A DNA stretch of 64,000 bases. It comes from an uncultured archaeon. GTDB taxonomy: Archaea > Halobacteriota > Methanosarcinia > Methanosarcinales > Methanoperedenaceae. How positions within the stretch are numbered: the first letter of the stretch is position 1; every line of letters starts with the position of its first letter. The notes beneath the pieces were generated by a model that did no database searches, was not told where the DNA came from, and saw nothing but the letters and a program-made list of their open reading frames with translations. Where the stretch lies: positions 31,441 through 95,440 of the forward strand of contig CABMIB010000114.1 in assembly GCA_902386135.1 (NCBI GenBank). Direction: 5' to 3'. Position numbers and translations under genes: made by a program. Shown here piece by piece: positions 53,533 to 62,771 of this stretch.

Positions 53533-53972
53533 CCAATATAAGTGAAGTTGAAATACTGTTAGTTGAAGACAATCCGAACGATGCCGAGCTTGCGCTCAGG
53601 GCGTTGAGAAAACATAATCTTGCTAACAAGATACATCTGGTGAAAGACGGGGCGGAAGCACTTGAATTTATTTTTGGCAACGGTGCTTATGCCGGGCGGA
53701 ACATAGGGAACAAACCGAAAGTGATATTCCTTGACCTGAAGCTTCCCAAGGTGGACGGGCTGGAAGTCCTGCGTAAGGTTAAGTCCGACGAGCGGACAAA
53801 GACGATACCGATCGTGGTACTGACCTCTTCCCATGAAGAGCGGGACCTGGTGGAGAGTTATAAATTCGGTGTCAACAGCTACATCGTCAAGCCGGTGGAC
53901 TTTGATAAGTTCATCCAGGCAGTTGCACAACTGGGAATGTACTGGATGTTATTAAATAAACAGCCGCTGTGA
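53529..53972 (+). CDS. Single-domain response regulator, Rcp1-like
   Basis: A 147-residue receiver without an output domain. Acidic pocket [17 protein letters not shown] near 13, phosphoacceptor Asp in [17 protein letters not shown] near 66, Thr/Ser switch VVLTSSHEE near 97, Lys in YIVKPVDF near 119. Such Rcp1-type regulators relay phosphate to another protein or bind a partner. It starts within the end of the upstream kinase gene. With no output of its own, it probably signals by phosphotransfer or by binding the split sensor that follows 41 bases later (inference). Ends in TGA. Confidence 0.93.
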   Translation: MTNISEVEILLVEDNPNDAELALRALRKHNLANKIHLVKDGAEALEFIFGNGAYAGRNIGNKPKVIFLDLKLPKVDGLEVLRKVKSDERTKTIPIVVLTSSHEERDLVESYKFGVNSYIVKPVDFDKFIQAVAQLGMYWMLLNKQPL

Positions 53973-54013
53973 ACCATATTACCGGAGCCACCAGAGTGTC
54001 CTGAAAATAATTT

Positions 54014-55177
54014 ATGAACAAACAACTTCGCATACTGATACTTGAAGATGATGATACAGATGCCGAGTTGATGAAACACGAACTTCGCAAGGGGAACATC
54101 ACTTTCGAGTCAAGATGCGTGGAAACAAGAGAGGCTTTTGAGAAAAGCCTTGAGGACTTTGCGCCGGACCTCATACTGGCTGATTACACGCTTCCGGCGT
54201 TCGATGGACGCTCTGCACTCCGAATTTCAAATGAAAAACTCCCTGATGTACCTTTCATCTTCGTCTCAGGAACAATCGGTGAAGACTTTGCTATAGAGTC
54301 GCTTAAGAGCGGCGCGACCGATTATGTCCTTAAGGACCGCATGTCCCGCCTTGCTCCGGCTGTGAACCGGGCACTGCGCGAAGCTGTGGAGAAAGTCGAG
54401 TACAGGAAAGCTGAGAAGGCGCTGAGAGACTCGGAGGAGAAATTACGACTATTCCGCAGTCTGATAGATCAGTCAAACGATGCCTTTTTTGTTAGCGATC
54501 CTGAGACGGGGCGTGTTCTGGATGCTAATGATAAAGCATGTATCAATCTTGGATATAAACGGGAAGAACTCCTCAATATGCGGGTTTTTGATTTTGAAGC
54601 TACTATACCGGATAATTTTTCCTGGAAAGAGCATGTTAAGGATATCCGGAAAAGAAGGAACATAATTTTAGAAGGCCAGCACAGGCGTAAAGATGGCACG
54701 ATATTTCCTGTGGAGATAAACGTCAATTATGTAGTTATTGGGAATGTTAATTATATGATTGCTGTAGCGCGTGACATCACTGAGCGCAAACAGACAGAAG
54801 AGGAATTAAGGATAAAAGCGCAGCTTCTGGACGATGCCACAGACTCGATATTTGTACATGATCTTGACGGGAATTTTATTTATCTGAACAAAGGAGCTTA
54901 TATATCTCGCGGTTTCAGTAAAGAAGAAATGGTGGGCATGAACCTTCATGAGATTGTTACTCCGGAATATGCCAGGCTCATCGAACCCAGGATTAAAAAG
55001 TTGATAAAAGATGGCGAAGGCACCTTTGAGTCGGTACATCTTCGCAAAGATAATTCTACACTTCCTGTAGAAACACATGCCCGCATTATCGAATCAGGCT
55101 GTAGAAAACTCGTCCTCAGCGTTATCCGGGACATCACAGAGCGCAAGCGGGCGGAGGAAGCGCTGCAGCAGTCTTAG
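54014..55177 (+). CDS. REC-PAS-PAS sensor, N-terminal part ending in an in-frame TAG
   Basis: A 387-residue product. Receiver domain (about 5-120): EDDDTDAELM, Asp in LILADYTLPAFDG, Ser in FVSGTIGED, Lys in YVLKDR. Two PAS domains follow (about 140-265 and 270-380), ending EEALQQS. A TAG (55175-55177) then stops translation, but the same frame continues at once with EKYRMLIDNMQEG, a PAS start. In the homologous six-PAS kinase at 57900 the equivalent is SQSEEKYRILVDN. The TAG therefore stands in place of one Glu codon (GAG). The N-terminal receiver could accept phosphate from the adjacent kinase. Likely one gene with 55190-56935. Confidence 0.85.
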   Translation: MNKQLRILILEDDDTDAELMKHELRKGNITFESRCVETREAFEKSLEDFAPDLILADYTLPAFDGRSALRISNEKLPDVPFIFVSGTIGEDFAIESLKSGATDYVLKDRMSRLAPAVNRALREAVEKVEYRKAEKALRDSEEKLRLFRSLIDQSNDAFFVSDPETGRVLDANDKACINLGYKREELLNMRVFDFEATIPDNFSWKEHVKDIRKRRNIILEGQHRRKDGTIFPVEINVNYVVIGNVNYMIAVARDITERKQTEEELRIKAQLLDDATDSIFVHDLDGNFIYLNKGAYISRGFSKEEMVGMNLHEIVTPEYARLIEPRIKKLIKDGEGTFESVHLRKDNSTLPVETHARIIESGCRKLVLSVIRDITERKRAEEALQQS

Positions 55178-55189
55178 GAAAAATACCGC

Positions 55190-56935
55190 ATGTTAATCGA
55201 TAATATGCAGGAGGGCATCTTTATTATCCAGGATGGTAAACTGCAATTTGTCAATGAGTCGTTTGCAATAACGGCTGGCTACTCGGTGGAAGAAGTTCTT
55301 GGCAGGGATTTCCTTGATTTTGTTGCGCTTGAAGATCAGGAAAGGGTTATAGATAACTATTCAAGAAGGCTGGCTGGGGAAAATGTTCCTAAAGAATATG
55401 AACTCAACGTATTGCATAAAGACGGGACAAGAATCACCACAAACGTGAACGTAGGGCTTATAACGTATCGCGGCAGGACTGCGAGCATGGGGACTATAAA
55501 GGATATCACAGAGCGCAAACGGGCGGAGAAAGCGCTGCAGTACCGGCTTGAATTTGAAAAACTCATAACGAGCATATCAACAAATTTCATCAATATAGCG
55601 TCGGATGAAATCGATGGAGAGATCAACAACGCGCTAAAGAAGATCGGGGAGTTTGCCGGAGTTGACCGCAGTTATGTTATTCTGGTTTCGGAAGATGGAA
55701 CAAGGATTGATAATGTTTATGAGTGGTGTGCGGATAAAAAATATCCGATGGTCCAAAGACTTAAGGGGGTTCTATTTGAGTCCTTCCCCTGGTTTGTAGA
55801 GAAAATGAGGAGACATGAAACAATTTATGTTCCCCGGATATCCGACCTCCCGCCTGAGGCAGGTGTTGAAATAGCGGCGTTACAAAAAGCATCAGTTAAA
55901 TCGATCATCGAAGTCCCCATAATATACGGTGGAGTTCTTTTAGGATATCTTGGCTTCACATCAGTGCAAAGAGAATTAACGTGGTCTGAAGACCTGACAG
56001 CACTGCTGAAAATAGTTGGTGAGATTTTTGTAAATGCGTTAGTGCGCAAGATGGCTGAGGCTGCTGTGTGGGAAAGCGAGGCGCGCTTCCGGGCGATATT
56101 TGAAGAGGCTGCCATTGGAATGGTGCTTGTGAATACGGATGGTCACGCCATAGTGAGCAATCCGGCTTTGCATGAGATGCTGGGCTACAGCGGAGAGGAG
56201 CTTAGAGAAATGGCATTCACGGATTTTACCCACCCTGATGATATATCAGACAATTTGAGTCTTTTCAAGGAACTGGTAGCAGGAAAACGCGATTATTACC
56301 AGATGGAGAAGCGGTATATCAAAAAGAATGGCAGCCTCATCTGGGTTCGTCTGACTTCCTCTCTTGTGCGCGGCGACGGCGGTAAGCCACAGTTCAGTAT
56401 CGGCATGGTAGAGGACATCACAGAACGCAAGAAAACGGAGGAACTGTTAAAAGAAAAAGCCAGGGCTGAACTGTACGGCTTTATTATAAGCGCCCTGCCT
56501 GTGTTCGCATCGAATATCCCTTCCCAGGTGAGGAACATTCTTGTGAAAAATTTTGCAATGCGATTTGAGAGGAACATCAGACCAAGGTTCGAAGAGAAAA
56601 CGAAACAGCTAAACCTGTACTTCGATGATGGCACATACAATGTTTTTGATGTTTTCATGTTATGGATTGCAGGGCTCTTTTCCAATCTTGGCATCAAAAC
56701 CAGGACTATGCCCGGTGGGGCAAAGAGAAGCTTTGAGTTATTGAACTGCCCCTGGAAAGGCGAAGCGAGCGGTAATCCGATATTCTGCCTTATCTGCCGC
56801 ACAATTGTGATGCGCAGCTTCACATGGACTTCGCTGAAAGGAATGGTGGAACAGAAATCCAGCATTGCCAACGGCTCTCAGACCTGCATGTTCGAGATTA
56901 ATGTAAATCAACGGCGTTATCAAGGTAATCACTAA
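55190..56935 (+). CDS. PAS-GAF-PAS sensor with MetOD1 output, C-terminal part
   Basis: A 581-residue product if translated from ATG 55190, in frame with the upstream gene past its TAG; an AGGAA lies about nine bases before the ATG, so re-initiation is possible. PAS (about 1-120), GAF (about 125-285; EIPIIYGG-like EVPIIYGGVLLGYLGF), PAS (about 295-415) and the MetOD1-like output domain (about 420-575; ELYGFIISALPVFASN, LLNCPWKG, FCLICRTIVMR). No kinase. Output domain is closely similar to that of the 48138 protein. It precedes the second KaiC-like gene by 24 bases. Ends in TAA. Confidence 0.85.
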   Translation: MLIDNMQEGIFIIQDGKLQFVNESFAITAGYSVEEVLGRDFLDFVALEDQERVIDNYSRRLAGENVPKEYELNVLHKDGTRITTNVNVGLITYRGRTASMGTIKDITERKRAEKALQYRLEFEKLITSISTNFINIASDEIDGEINNALKKIGEFAGVDRSYVILVSEDGTRIDNVYEWCADKKYPMVQRLKGVLFESFPWFVEKMRRHETIYVPRISDLPPEAGVEIAALQKASVKSIIEVPIIYGGVLLGYLGFTSVQRELTWSEDLTALLKIVGEIFVNALVRKMAEAAVWESEARFRAIFEEAAIGMVLVNTDGHAIVSNPALHEMLGYSGEELREMAFTDFTHPDDISDNLSLFKELVAGKRDYYQMEKRYIKKNGSLIWVRLTSSLVRGDGGKPQFSIGMVEDITERKKTEELLKEKARAELYGFIISALPVFASNIPSQVRNILVKNFAMRFERNIRPRFEEKTKQLNLYFDDGTYNVFDVFMLWIAGLFSNLGIKTRTMPGGAKRSFELLNCPWKGEASGNPIFCLICRTIVMRSFTWTSLKGMVEQKSSIANGSQTCMFEINVNQRRYQGNH

Positions 56936-56959
56936 ATTCACGGAGGTATCATAAAAACA

Positions 56960-57676
56960 ATGGACAGAATCAAAACCGGGATATCAGACCTCGATAAAAC
57001 CATAGGCGGGTTCCCATCCGGTAAAACTATTCTCGTCACAGGCGACCCCGGCACAGGCAAGACCATTTTCGGGCTCCAGTTCGCAAATGTCTGCTGTTCC
57101 CAGGGAATAAGAACGGCTTATATCTCTTCAGAGGAGAATGCCAGTGACCTGCGTCTTCAGGGGAAATCCTTCGGGTGGGATTTCGAAGCTTTTGAAAAGA
57201 AAAACCTGCTGAAGTTCATAGAGCTTGCAGGCAACAGGGTAGCAGAGATAAAAACGGCATTAAGCATCAGCATGGAAGCTGTAAAAGGCAACTTCTCCGA
57301 GCTGACAGAGCATTTGCCTGAAGGGACAAAGGTGCTCATTATAGACAGCCTTGGAAGCCATACAGCCAACCTGAAGCCGTTTGAGTTCAGGGACAGGTTC
57401 GATCTTCTTGTCCACAGCCTGGCTCATATGGGCATTACAGCCATGGTAGTGCTCGATAGCATCACATCCAAGGAATTCAATGACACGGCACTCTTCTCAG
57501 CCTATGGCGCGATCCATCTCCTGAAAAGGGAGAACCCTTATACAGACCGCAGGGAAAGGGTCATGGACATAGTAAAGATGAGGAATACCAGGACACCTAT
57601 CCAGCTTCTTACCTATGATATCAGCCCCAGGGGTATCGAACTGATTTCACCGGGCGGATTGCCGGATAATCCCTGA
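56960..57676 (+). CDS. KaiC/RadA-like single-domain ATPase, copy 2
   Basis: A 238-residue RecA-fold protein that aligns end to end with the 51187 product; only scattered substitutions are seen. Walker [27 protein letters not shown], Walker [10 protein letters not shown], and [16 protein letters not shown]. Its position 24 bases after a MetOD1 sensor repeats the arrangement of copy 1, which strongly suggests the pair is a functional unit. GGAGGTATC lies upstream of ATG 56960. Ends in TGA. Output partner unknown. Confidence 0.88.
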   Translation: MDRIKTGISDLDKTIGGFPSGKTILVTGDPGTGKTIFGLQFANVCCSQGIRTAYISSEENASDLRLQGKSFGWDFEAFEKKNLLKFIELAGNRVAEIKTALSISMEAVKGNFSELTEHLPEGTKVLIIDSLGSHTANLKPFEFRDRFDLLVHSLAHMGITAMVVLDSITSKEFNDTALFSAYGAIHLLKRENPYTDRRERVMDIVKMRNTRTPIQLLTYDISPRGIELISPGGLPDNP

Positions 57677-57819
57677 GCGCTGTGCCTCAGATATTAATCC
57701 ATCAAGACAATCTTCGGACTTCAGTTAGCAAGTGCCTGTTGAGACCTGATTCCAATTAGAAAAACTATTAATACGGATTAGGGTGTTTAGAGGGTTACCC
57801 TGAAGGGGTACATCGGTTC

Positions 57820-57891
57820 GCGCCGGTAGTGTAGCGGTTATCACTGAGCGTTGCCAACGCTTAAACTCGGGTTCGATTCCCGACCGGCGCA
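57820..57891 (+). tRNA. tRNA-Gly (GCC)
   Basis: Acceptor stem GCGCCGG pairs with CCGGCGC, with discriminator A. D-arm AGC...; anticodon stem GAGCG/CGCTT holds loop TTGCCAA with anticodon GCC; T-arm CTCGGGTTCGATTCCCGAC has TTCGATT. CCA is not encoded. No intron. Located between the KaiC-like gene and the convergent six-PAS kinase, from which it is separated by eight bases. Confidence 0.96.
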
Positions 57892-57899
57892 TATCTCTT

Positions 57900-60800
57900 T
57901 TAATTTCTCATTGGTATCGTGAAATAGAATGTGGAGCCCTTACCCTCCACCGATTCAGCCCAGATTTTTACTCCGTGGCGCTCCACGATTTTCTTGCATG
58001 TCGCAAGGCCGATGCCAGTCCCGGCATATTCGCTTGCCGGATGTCCCCGCTGGAATATCTGAAAAAGGCGCCCGAAGAATTCCGGGGCTATCCCTATTCC
58101 GTTATCCCTGACCGAGAAAACCCATTCATCCCCCTTCTTTTCTGTGCGAATATGGATGCGGGGCAGCTCTTTACTTCGGAATTTAATGGCATTGCTTATC
58201 AGGTTCTGGAGCAACTGGATCATCTGTGAGGTATCAGCCGTTATAGTAGGCAGGGGGTCGTGAGTTACTACAGCGCCGCTCTGCTCAACAGCGACCTTCA
58301 TATTAACCATCACCTGGTTAAGTACAAATTCACAATCAGTCGGCTGGAACGGTTTACCCTGCGTGCCAACCCGCGAATACGCCAGGAGGTCATTAATCAT
58401 AGCCTGCATCCTGATTATACCTTCCACGATATAAGCTATGAACTCATCTGCGTCCTTCCCCAGCCTGCCTTTGTATCGCTTTTCCAGCAACTGGGCGAAG
58501 CTTGAAACCATTCGGAGAGGCTCCTTCAGGTCGTGGGACGCCACATAGGCGAACTGCTCCAGTTCGGCATTAGAGCGGGCTAACTCAGCCATCCACCGCT
58601 CGCGCTCTTCCTCGACCCGCTTGCGCTCTGTGATGTCCATTGCCGTTCCGGAAATCTTTATGGGCTTTCCTGTGTTGTCAAAAACAACTTCGCCCTGAGC
58701 ATGTATTACGCGCATCGAACCATCCTTCAATATCGTGCGATACTCATAATTGAAAGTTCTTTTCCCTTTTATTGCCTCCTCAATCGATTTCCTTACTGAT
58801 TCCCTATCTTCGGGGTGAATATACCTCAAGAATCCCTCAAAGGTAGTTATTTCACCTGGAGTTGCATCAAGAAGTCTGTAGGCTTCTTCTGAATTATACA
58901 ACTCATTTGTTTGCAGATTATGCTCCCAGCTTCCTATATGAGCTATACGTTGCGCTTGCGCAAGCCTTGTCTCGCTTTCTTTAAGCTTCTCCATCGCTCG
59001 CTTTCGCTCGGTGATTTCGGTAATAATCCCCACCATAGCTATCGGCTCACCTTTACTTTCTTTTACAAGCGAGGTTGTCAGCCAGATCGGGAAAGTTCTT
59101 CCATCCTTGTGTTTGACCATAAGCTCCCCAACCCAGCGCCCGGTCTCTTTTATAGTGGGGACTATAACTTTACCGGCGAACTCCTGATCTACGTTCATTT
59201 CATCGACATGCCTTCCCTGAAATTCTTCAGGAGAGAAGCCATATATTTTCTCAACCGCCTTGTTTGAAAAGACTATACGACCATCCAGACCAACTATCTG
59301 GATCCCATTCGGGGCTTCTTCAACTGCTGCGGAGAGTAGCCTCAGATGCTGCTCTGCCCTTTTGCGTTCGGTGATATCGCGCATCACGCTAATAAAACCT
59401 ATGGCTGCGTCTTTTTCATTCTTGAGGGTCTTGATCGATGCTTCAACATGTATCTCTTCTCCATTCTTTCCGGCCTGGATAAACTCTCCGCGCCAGGAAC
59501 CGGTCGCTGCCAGAGAGTCGTATGCTGCGTTCTCATCTTCAGGTTTGAGCCAGCGATGCCGGGTTACCTCTTCCATTTGCCTGCCAAGCACCTCCTCGGA
59601 TTTGAAGTTGTATAGCTGCTCAGCCCCATAGTTCCAGTAAATTATACGGTGATTATTATCAAATGCAACAACTGCATCGTTTACCTGAGACAAAACAATG
59701 GTCTGAAACTTTATGTGTTCCTCTGCCCGCCTGCGCTCAGAAATTTCAGTTTTTAATGATTCATTAGCTTCCGCCAGTTCTGCGGTCCGTTCCTTAACCC
59801 GCATCTCCAGTTCATCATACGCCTTACGCAGAGCCTCTTCCATCTGCTTGCGCTCTGTGATATCTTTCACCGTCCCTATGCTTGCGACCCTGCCATGATA
59901 ACTGATAAGCCCAACTGTCATATTGACGAATATCCTGGTCTTTCCATCCCTGCGAAGTCCACGGAACTCGTACTCCCTGGGAACGTTTTCTCCTGCCAGC
60001 CTCCGGTAGTAGTAGTCTACTACCATCTGCAGGTGCTCCGGAGCTATAAGTTCCCGGAAATCCTTACCTATAACTTCCTCCACCGTATATCCGGTCATCC
60101 TGGCAAACGCCTCATTGACGAACTGGAGTTTAGCATCCAGCAGCAGGAAAACCCCATCCTGGATGTTATCGACTAATATGCGGTATTTCTCTTCAGATTG
60201 CGAAAGTGCTTCCTCTGTACGTTTACGTTCGGTGATATCCCGGGCAACGCCCCAGCCGCCGACGATTTCCCCATCCTTGGTTTGTGGTGTTATTACGAAT
60301 TCTGCTGTTATGTAATCGCCTGATTTTAAGAGAATGCGTAATTCAAAGCCTGGCGGAATCTCTCCATTCAGGACACGCTGATAAATCTCATTTGTAAGGT
60401 GTAGATCATCGGGGTGAATAAGGAGCGTAAAGTCTTCGCCAAGCCACTCCTCACGCCGCCAGCCTGTGATAGTTTCAAATGCCGGGTTCAGGAAAGTAAT
60501 CTTGCGGTCCAAGGATACGGTGAAGATAACGTCCCTTGCATTCTCAATAAGATTCTGGTAGCGCGCTTCCGATTTACGCAGTTCTTCTTCAGCTCGCTTG
60601 CGCTCAGTGATATCCTCACAGACGATAAGAACTATATTGCCTTCCACGGCGCTTACGGCGCGAGCCACTTCTTTCACCCATAACAGGCTTCCATCCTTTC
60701 GAACCTTGCGAAGCTCATTTGTAGCGATATGCCCTGGCTCCTGCAAGCATTCTGCTATCTGCCGGAAAAGGATTTTTTTATCATCTTCGTAAACAACCCT

Positions 60801-61070
60801 AAGTACGGATTGCCCGACAAGTTCACCAACTTTGTAACCGAGCTGTTCTGCCCCGAAATTGTTGATGGAAAGAATCTTCCCGCCTGCGTCTACAGTAAAA
60901 TACATCGACGGATTTTCGTCATAGAGAGCACGGTACAGTTTTTCACTATCACGTAACTTGCTCTCCACTTGCTGACATTGCAATTCTGATTTTTCTAACT
61001 CTGCGTTGCGCTGCCGCAGTTCTGCCAACTCATTTAAGAGTTCCTCTTTTGTTATATCTCCATTTTTCAC
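57900..61070 (-). CDS. Six-PAS soluble histidine kinase
   Basis: A 1,056-residue kinase with no TM. Starts with a coiled coil (ELLNELAELRQRNAELEKSE). Six PAS domains follow (about 40-160, 165-285, 290-410, 455-575, 580-700, 705-825), each closed by ITERKR. HisKA has the His in FAYVASHDLKEPLRM, N-box NLISNAIKF, and G boxes DNGIGIAP and GTGIGLAT. The third PAS is closely similar to the first PAS of the 55190 protein (RRLAGENVPREYEF against RRLAGENVPKEYEL), so PAS blocks have been exchanged within the island. Ends in TAA. Convergent with the tRNA. Confidence 0.92.
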   Translation of the reverse strand: MKNGDITKEELLNELAELRQRNAELEKSELQCQQVESKLRDSEKLYRALYDENPSMYFTVDAGGKILSINNFGAEQLGYKVGELVGQSVLRVVYEDDKKILFRQIAECLQEPGHIATNELRKVRKDGSLLWVKEVARAVSAVEGNIVLIVCEDITERKRAEEELRKSEARYQNLIENARDVIFTVSLDRKITFLNPAFETITGWRREEWLGEDFTLLIHPDDLHLTNEIYQRVLNGEIPPGFELRILLKSGDYITAEFVITPQTKDGEIVGGWGVARDITERKRTEEALSQSEEKYRILVDNIQDGVFLLLDAKLQFVNEAFARMTGYTVEEVIGKDFRELIAPEHLQMVVDYYYRRLAGENVPREYEFRGLRRDGKTRIFVNMTVGLISYHGRVASIGTVKDITERKQMEEALRKAYDELEMRVKERTAELAEANESLKTEISERRRAEEHIKFQTIVLSQVNDAVVAFDNNHRIIYWNYGAEQLYNFKSEEVLGRQMEEVTRHRWLKPEDENAAYDSLAATGSWRGEFIQAGKNGEEIHVEASIKTLKNEKDAAIGFISVMRDITERKRAEQHLRLLSAAVEEAPNGIQIVGLDGRIVFSNKAVEKIYGFSPEEFQGRHVDEMNVDQEFAGKVIVPTIKETGRWVGELMVKHKDGRTFPIWLTTSLVKESKGEPIAMVGIITEITERKRAMEKLKESETRLAQAQRIAHIGSWEHNLQTNELYNSEEAYRLLDATPGEITTFEGFLRYIHPEDRESVRKSIEEAIKGKRTFNYEYRTILKDGSMRVIHAQGEVVFDNTGKPIKISGTAMDITERKRVEEERERWMAELARSNAELEQFAYVASHDLKEPLRMVSSFAQLLEKRYKGRLGKDADEFIAYIVEGIIRMQAMINDLLAYSRVGTQGKPFQPTDCEFVLNQVMVNMKVAVEQSGAVVTHDPLPTITADTSQMIQLLQNLISNAIKFRSKELPRIHIRTEKKGDEWVFSVRDNGIGIAPEFFGRLFQIFQRGHPASEYAGTGIGLATCKKIVERHGVKIWAESVEGKGSTFYFTIPMRN

Positions 61071-61437
61071 AGTACCACCACCCTTTGAGATATCCGTTAT
61101 TTTCTCTGACCAGTTCCCATGCTGGCTTTATTTATGGAGATTTACTTTTTTAATATTATAGTATATACTTCATATTCTTACTTTGCATAGCGGCAAGTTA
61201 AGGTTTCATGAGTAGACTATCTTCCCTCCATCGTAGCCGAGAATATTCGAATAGTTCCTAATCTAACATTAGTTATCATAAATATTAATTCTATATATTT
61301 TAAATGGTCTTGAAGATTTCAAAACGGTTGAAAAATTACAGTTACTTTTGTGGTTCTACAAATCTATTGTATATGAATTTAATATATATTCAAGATATAA
61401 TATGTACACAATTTCAAGCAAACTTCACGCCGTGATT
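61071..61437. other. Gene-free AT-rich interval between two kinases
   Basis: It holds the promoter region of the six-PAS kinase (minus strand) and the 3' flank of the receiver-kinase gene. There is an AT-rich run with TATATATTC-like repeats near 61380-61410 but no open frame, repeat or RNA that can be supported. Confidence 0.5.
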
Positions 61438-62523
61438 TCAGGACTTCGGGATTTCCACATAAAATATACTCCCGCCTTCCGGATTATCTTCCACCCAGAC
61501 CCGCCCTTTGTGTAACTCCACGATACGTTTCACGATAGCAAGCCCGAGCCCTGTTCCCCTTACGCCCTTTTTATCCACTCTCTGAAAGCGGGTAAAGAGC
61601 TTTTCCTTATCCTCGTCTTTTATACCGTAGCCCCAGTCCTTCACGTAAATCCTGTAATCCCCGTTTTTATTCATTATATTTACCTCGATTTTGCTTTCTT
61701 CCGGCGAATACTTTACAGAGTTGCTTATCAGGTTTGAAAAAACATTCTCGATCACAGGATTTACCATTACAGGGTATTTGCCTTTTGCCAGGTACTCAAG
61801 CTTCATTTTTTTCTTTTCCAGTTCAGGCTTGAAATTCTCTATAACCGCCCTGAAAACCCCGTTCAAGTCAAGAGATGTGCGCTCCAGTTTCTTAGTGCTT
61901 TCCAGTTTAGCGTACATGCCTGCGCTTCTGATTATATCGATAAGTTTGTCTACGCTCTTCATCATCAGCAGGAGAGTCCGGCGCATCTCGCCAACCTCTG
62001 TCTTCTCAAGCTTGAGCTCAATCATGGTCTTTATGACACTTACAGGATTCATCAGGTCGTGGCTCATTATGTCAGCGAATAAGCTTTTGATGCGGTTGGC
62101 TTCTTCGAGTTCTACTGCATATCTTTTCAGCGCCTCTTCCTGCCGCTTGCGGGTAATAGCATAGCGGATCGAGCGAACAAGCAGGTTGCTGTCCACCTGC
62201 CCTTTTACCAGATAATCCTGCGCACCTTTTTGCAATGCCTCCGTCGCAAGCGTTTCATCGTTAATGCCGGTCATCACAATGAGAGGTATTCCAGGCGCCA
62301 TGGTTAAGGCTCTTTCGAAGGTAGCTGGACCGCTACTGTCCGGCAGCATGATATCAAGCAGAACTACGTCAACAACTTCTTGAGCAAGCCGCCCAAGTCC
62401 TGTAGAGAGACTATCTTTCCATTCAAGGTCAAAAGAGATATCCTTCGCTTCTGCCAGCATTTCCATTACCAGCCTGGCATCACCGGGGTTATCTTCTATC
62501 AACAGGACTTTGATATGCTCCAT
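61438..62523 (-). CDS. Receiver-histidine kinase hybrid
   Basis: A 361-residue protein with receiver first and kinase second. Receiver: IEDNPGDARLVMEML near 8, Asp in VVLLDIMLPDSSG near 52, Thr in VMTGINDE, Lys in YLVKGQ. HisKA: His in ADIMSHDLMNPVSVI near 150. HATPase: NLISNSVKY, DWGYGIKDEDK, GTGLGLAIV. The N-terminal receiver probably gates the kinase. ATG 62523 is preferred for the GGGGG upstream; a longer in-frame start at 62547 lies in the PAS relic. Ends in TGA. The kinase may take phosphate from another regulator. Confidence 0.88.
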   Translation of the reverse strand: MEHIKVLLIEDNPGDARLVMEMLAEAKDISFDLEWKDSLSTGLGRLAQEVVDVVLLDIMLPDSSGPATFERALTMAPGIPLIVMTGINDETLATEALQKGAQDYLVKGQVDSNLLVRSIRYAITRKRQEEALKRYAVELEEANRIKSLFADIMSHDLMNPVSVIKTMIELKLEKTEVGEMRRTLLLMMKSVDKLIDIIRSAGMYAKLESTKKLERTSLDLNGVFRAVIENFKPELEKKKMKLEYLAKGKYPVMVNPVIENVFSNLISNSVKYSPEESKIEVNIMNKNGDYRIYVKDWGYGIKDEDKEKLFTRFQRVDKKGVRGTGLGLAIVKRIVELHKGRVWVEDNPEGGSIFYVEIPKS

Positions 62524-62651
62524 TTCAATCCCCCGGCTGAAGCACATTCAAAAAGATCCTGATAGCGTGCCTCCGGCTCATGCAGTGCCTCTTCCATATA
62601 CCTGCACTGAAATCCCGATTTATTTGATTCAATAAACTTAATTCGATAACC
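62499..62651 (-). pseudogene. Relic of a PAS-sensor N-terminus
   Basis: In another frame from the receiver gene, the minus strand reads ESNKSGFQCRYMEEALHEPE then ARYQDLFECASAGGLKW before a stop. This is the hinge and first helix typical of PAS domains in this region (MEEALHESEARYQDLFE). No complete PAS follows. It probably remains from a PAS kinase deleted or fused during formation of the receiver-kinase gene. Confidence 0.6.
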
Positions 62652-62771
62652 TTATTATGCATATAGTAAACAATCCAATCCCGGCTAACATCAATCCCTT
62701 ATAGATAGTTGGATGGAGTGCGCCCCTCAAAGTAGACACATAGTTAAGGTGTGTTCACAGAGAGGGAAAAC

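Noticed and set aside
54014..56935. Reading TAG as pyrrolysine
   Set aside because: TAG terminates a large share of conserved genes in this window at family-typical ends, and no pyl gene is seen. A single Glu-to-stop change is simpler.
61300..61340. AACGGTTGAAAAAT near 61322 as another H-NOX/cooS-type operator
   Set aside because: Only partial match to the second block, no first block at the right spacing and no gene start positioned downstream.
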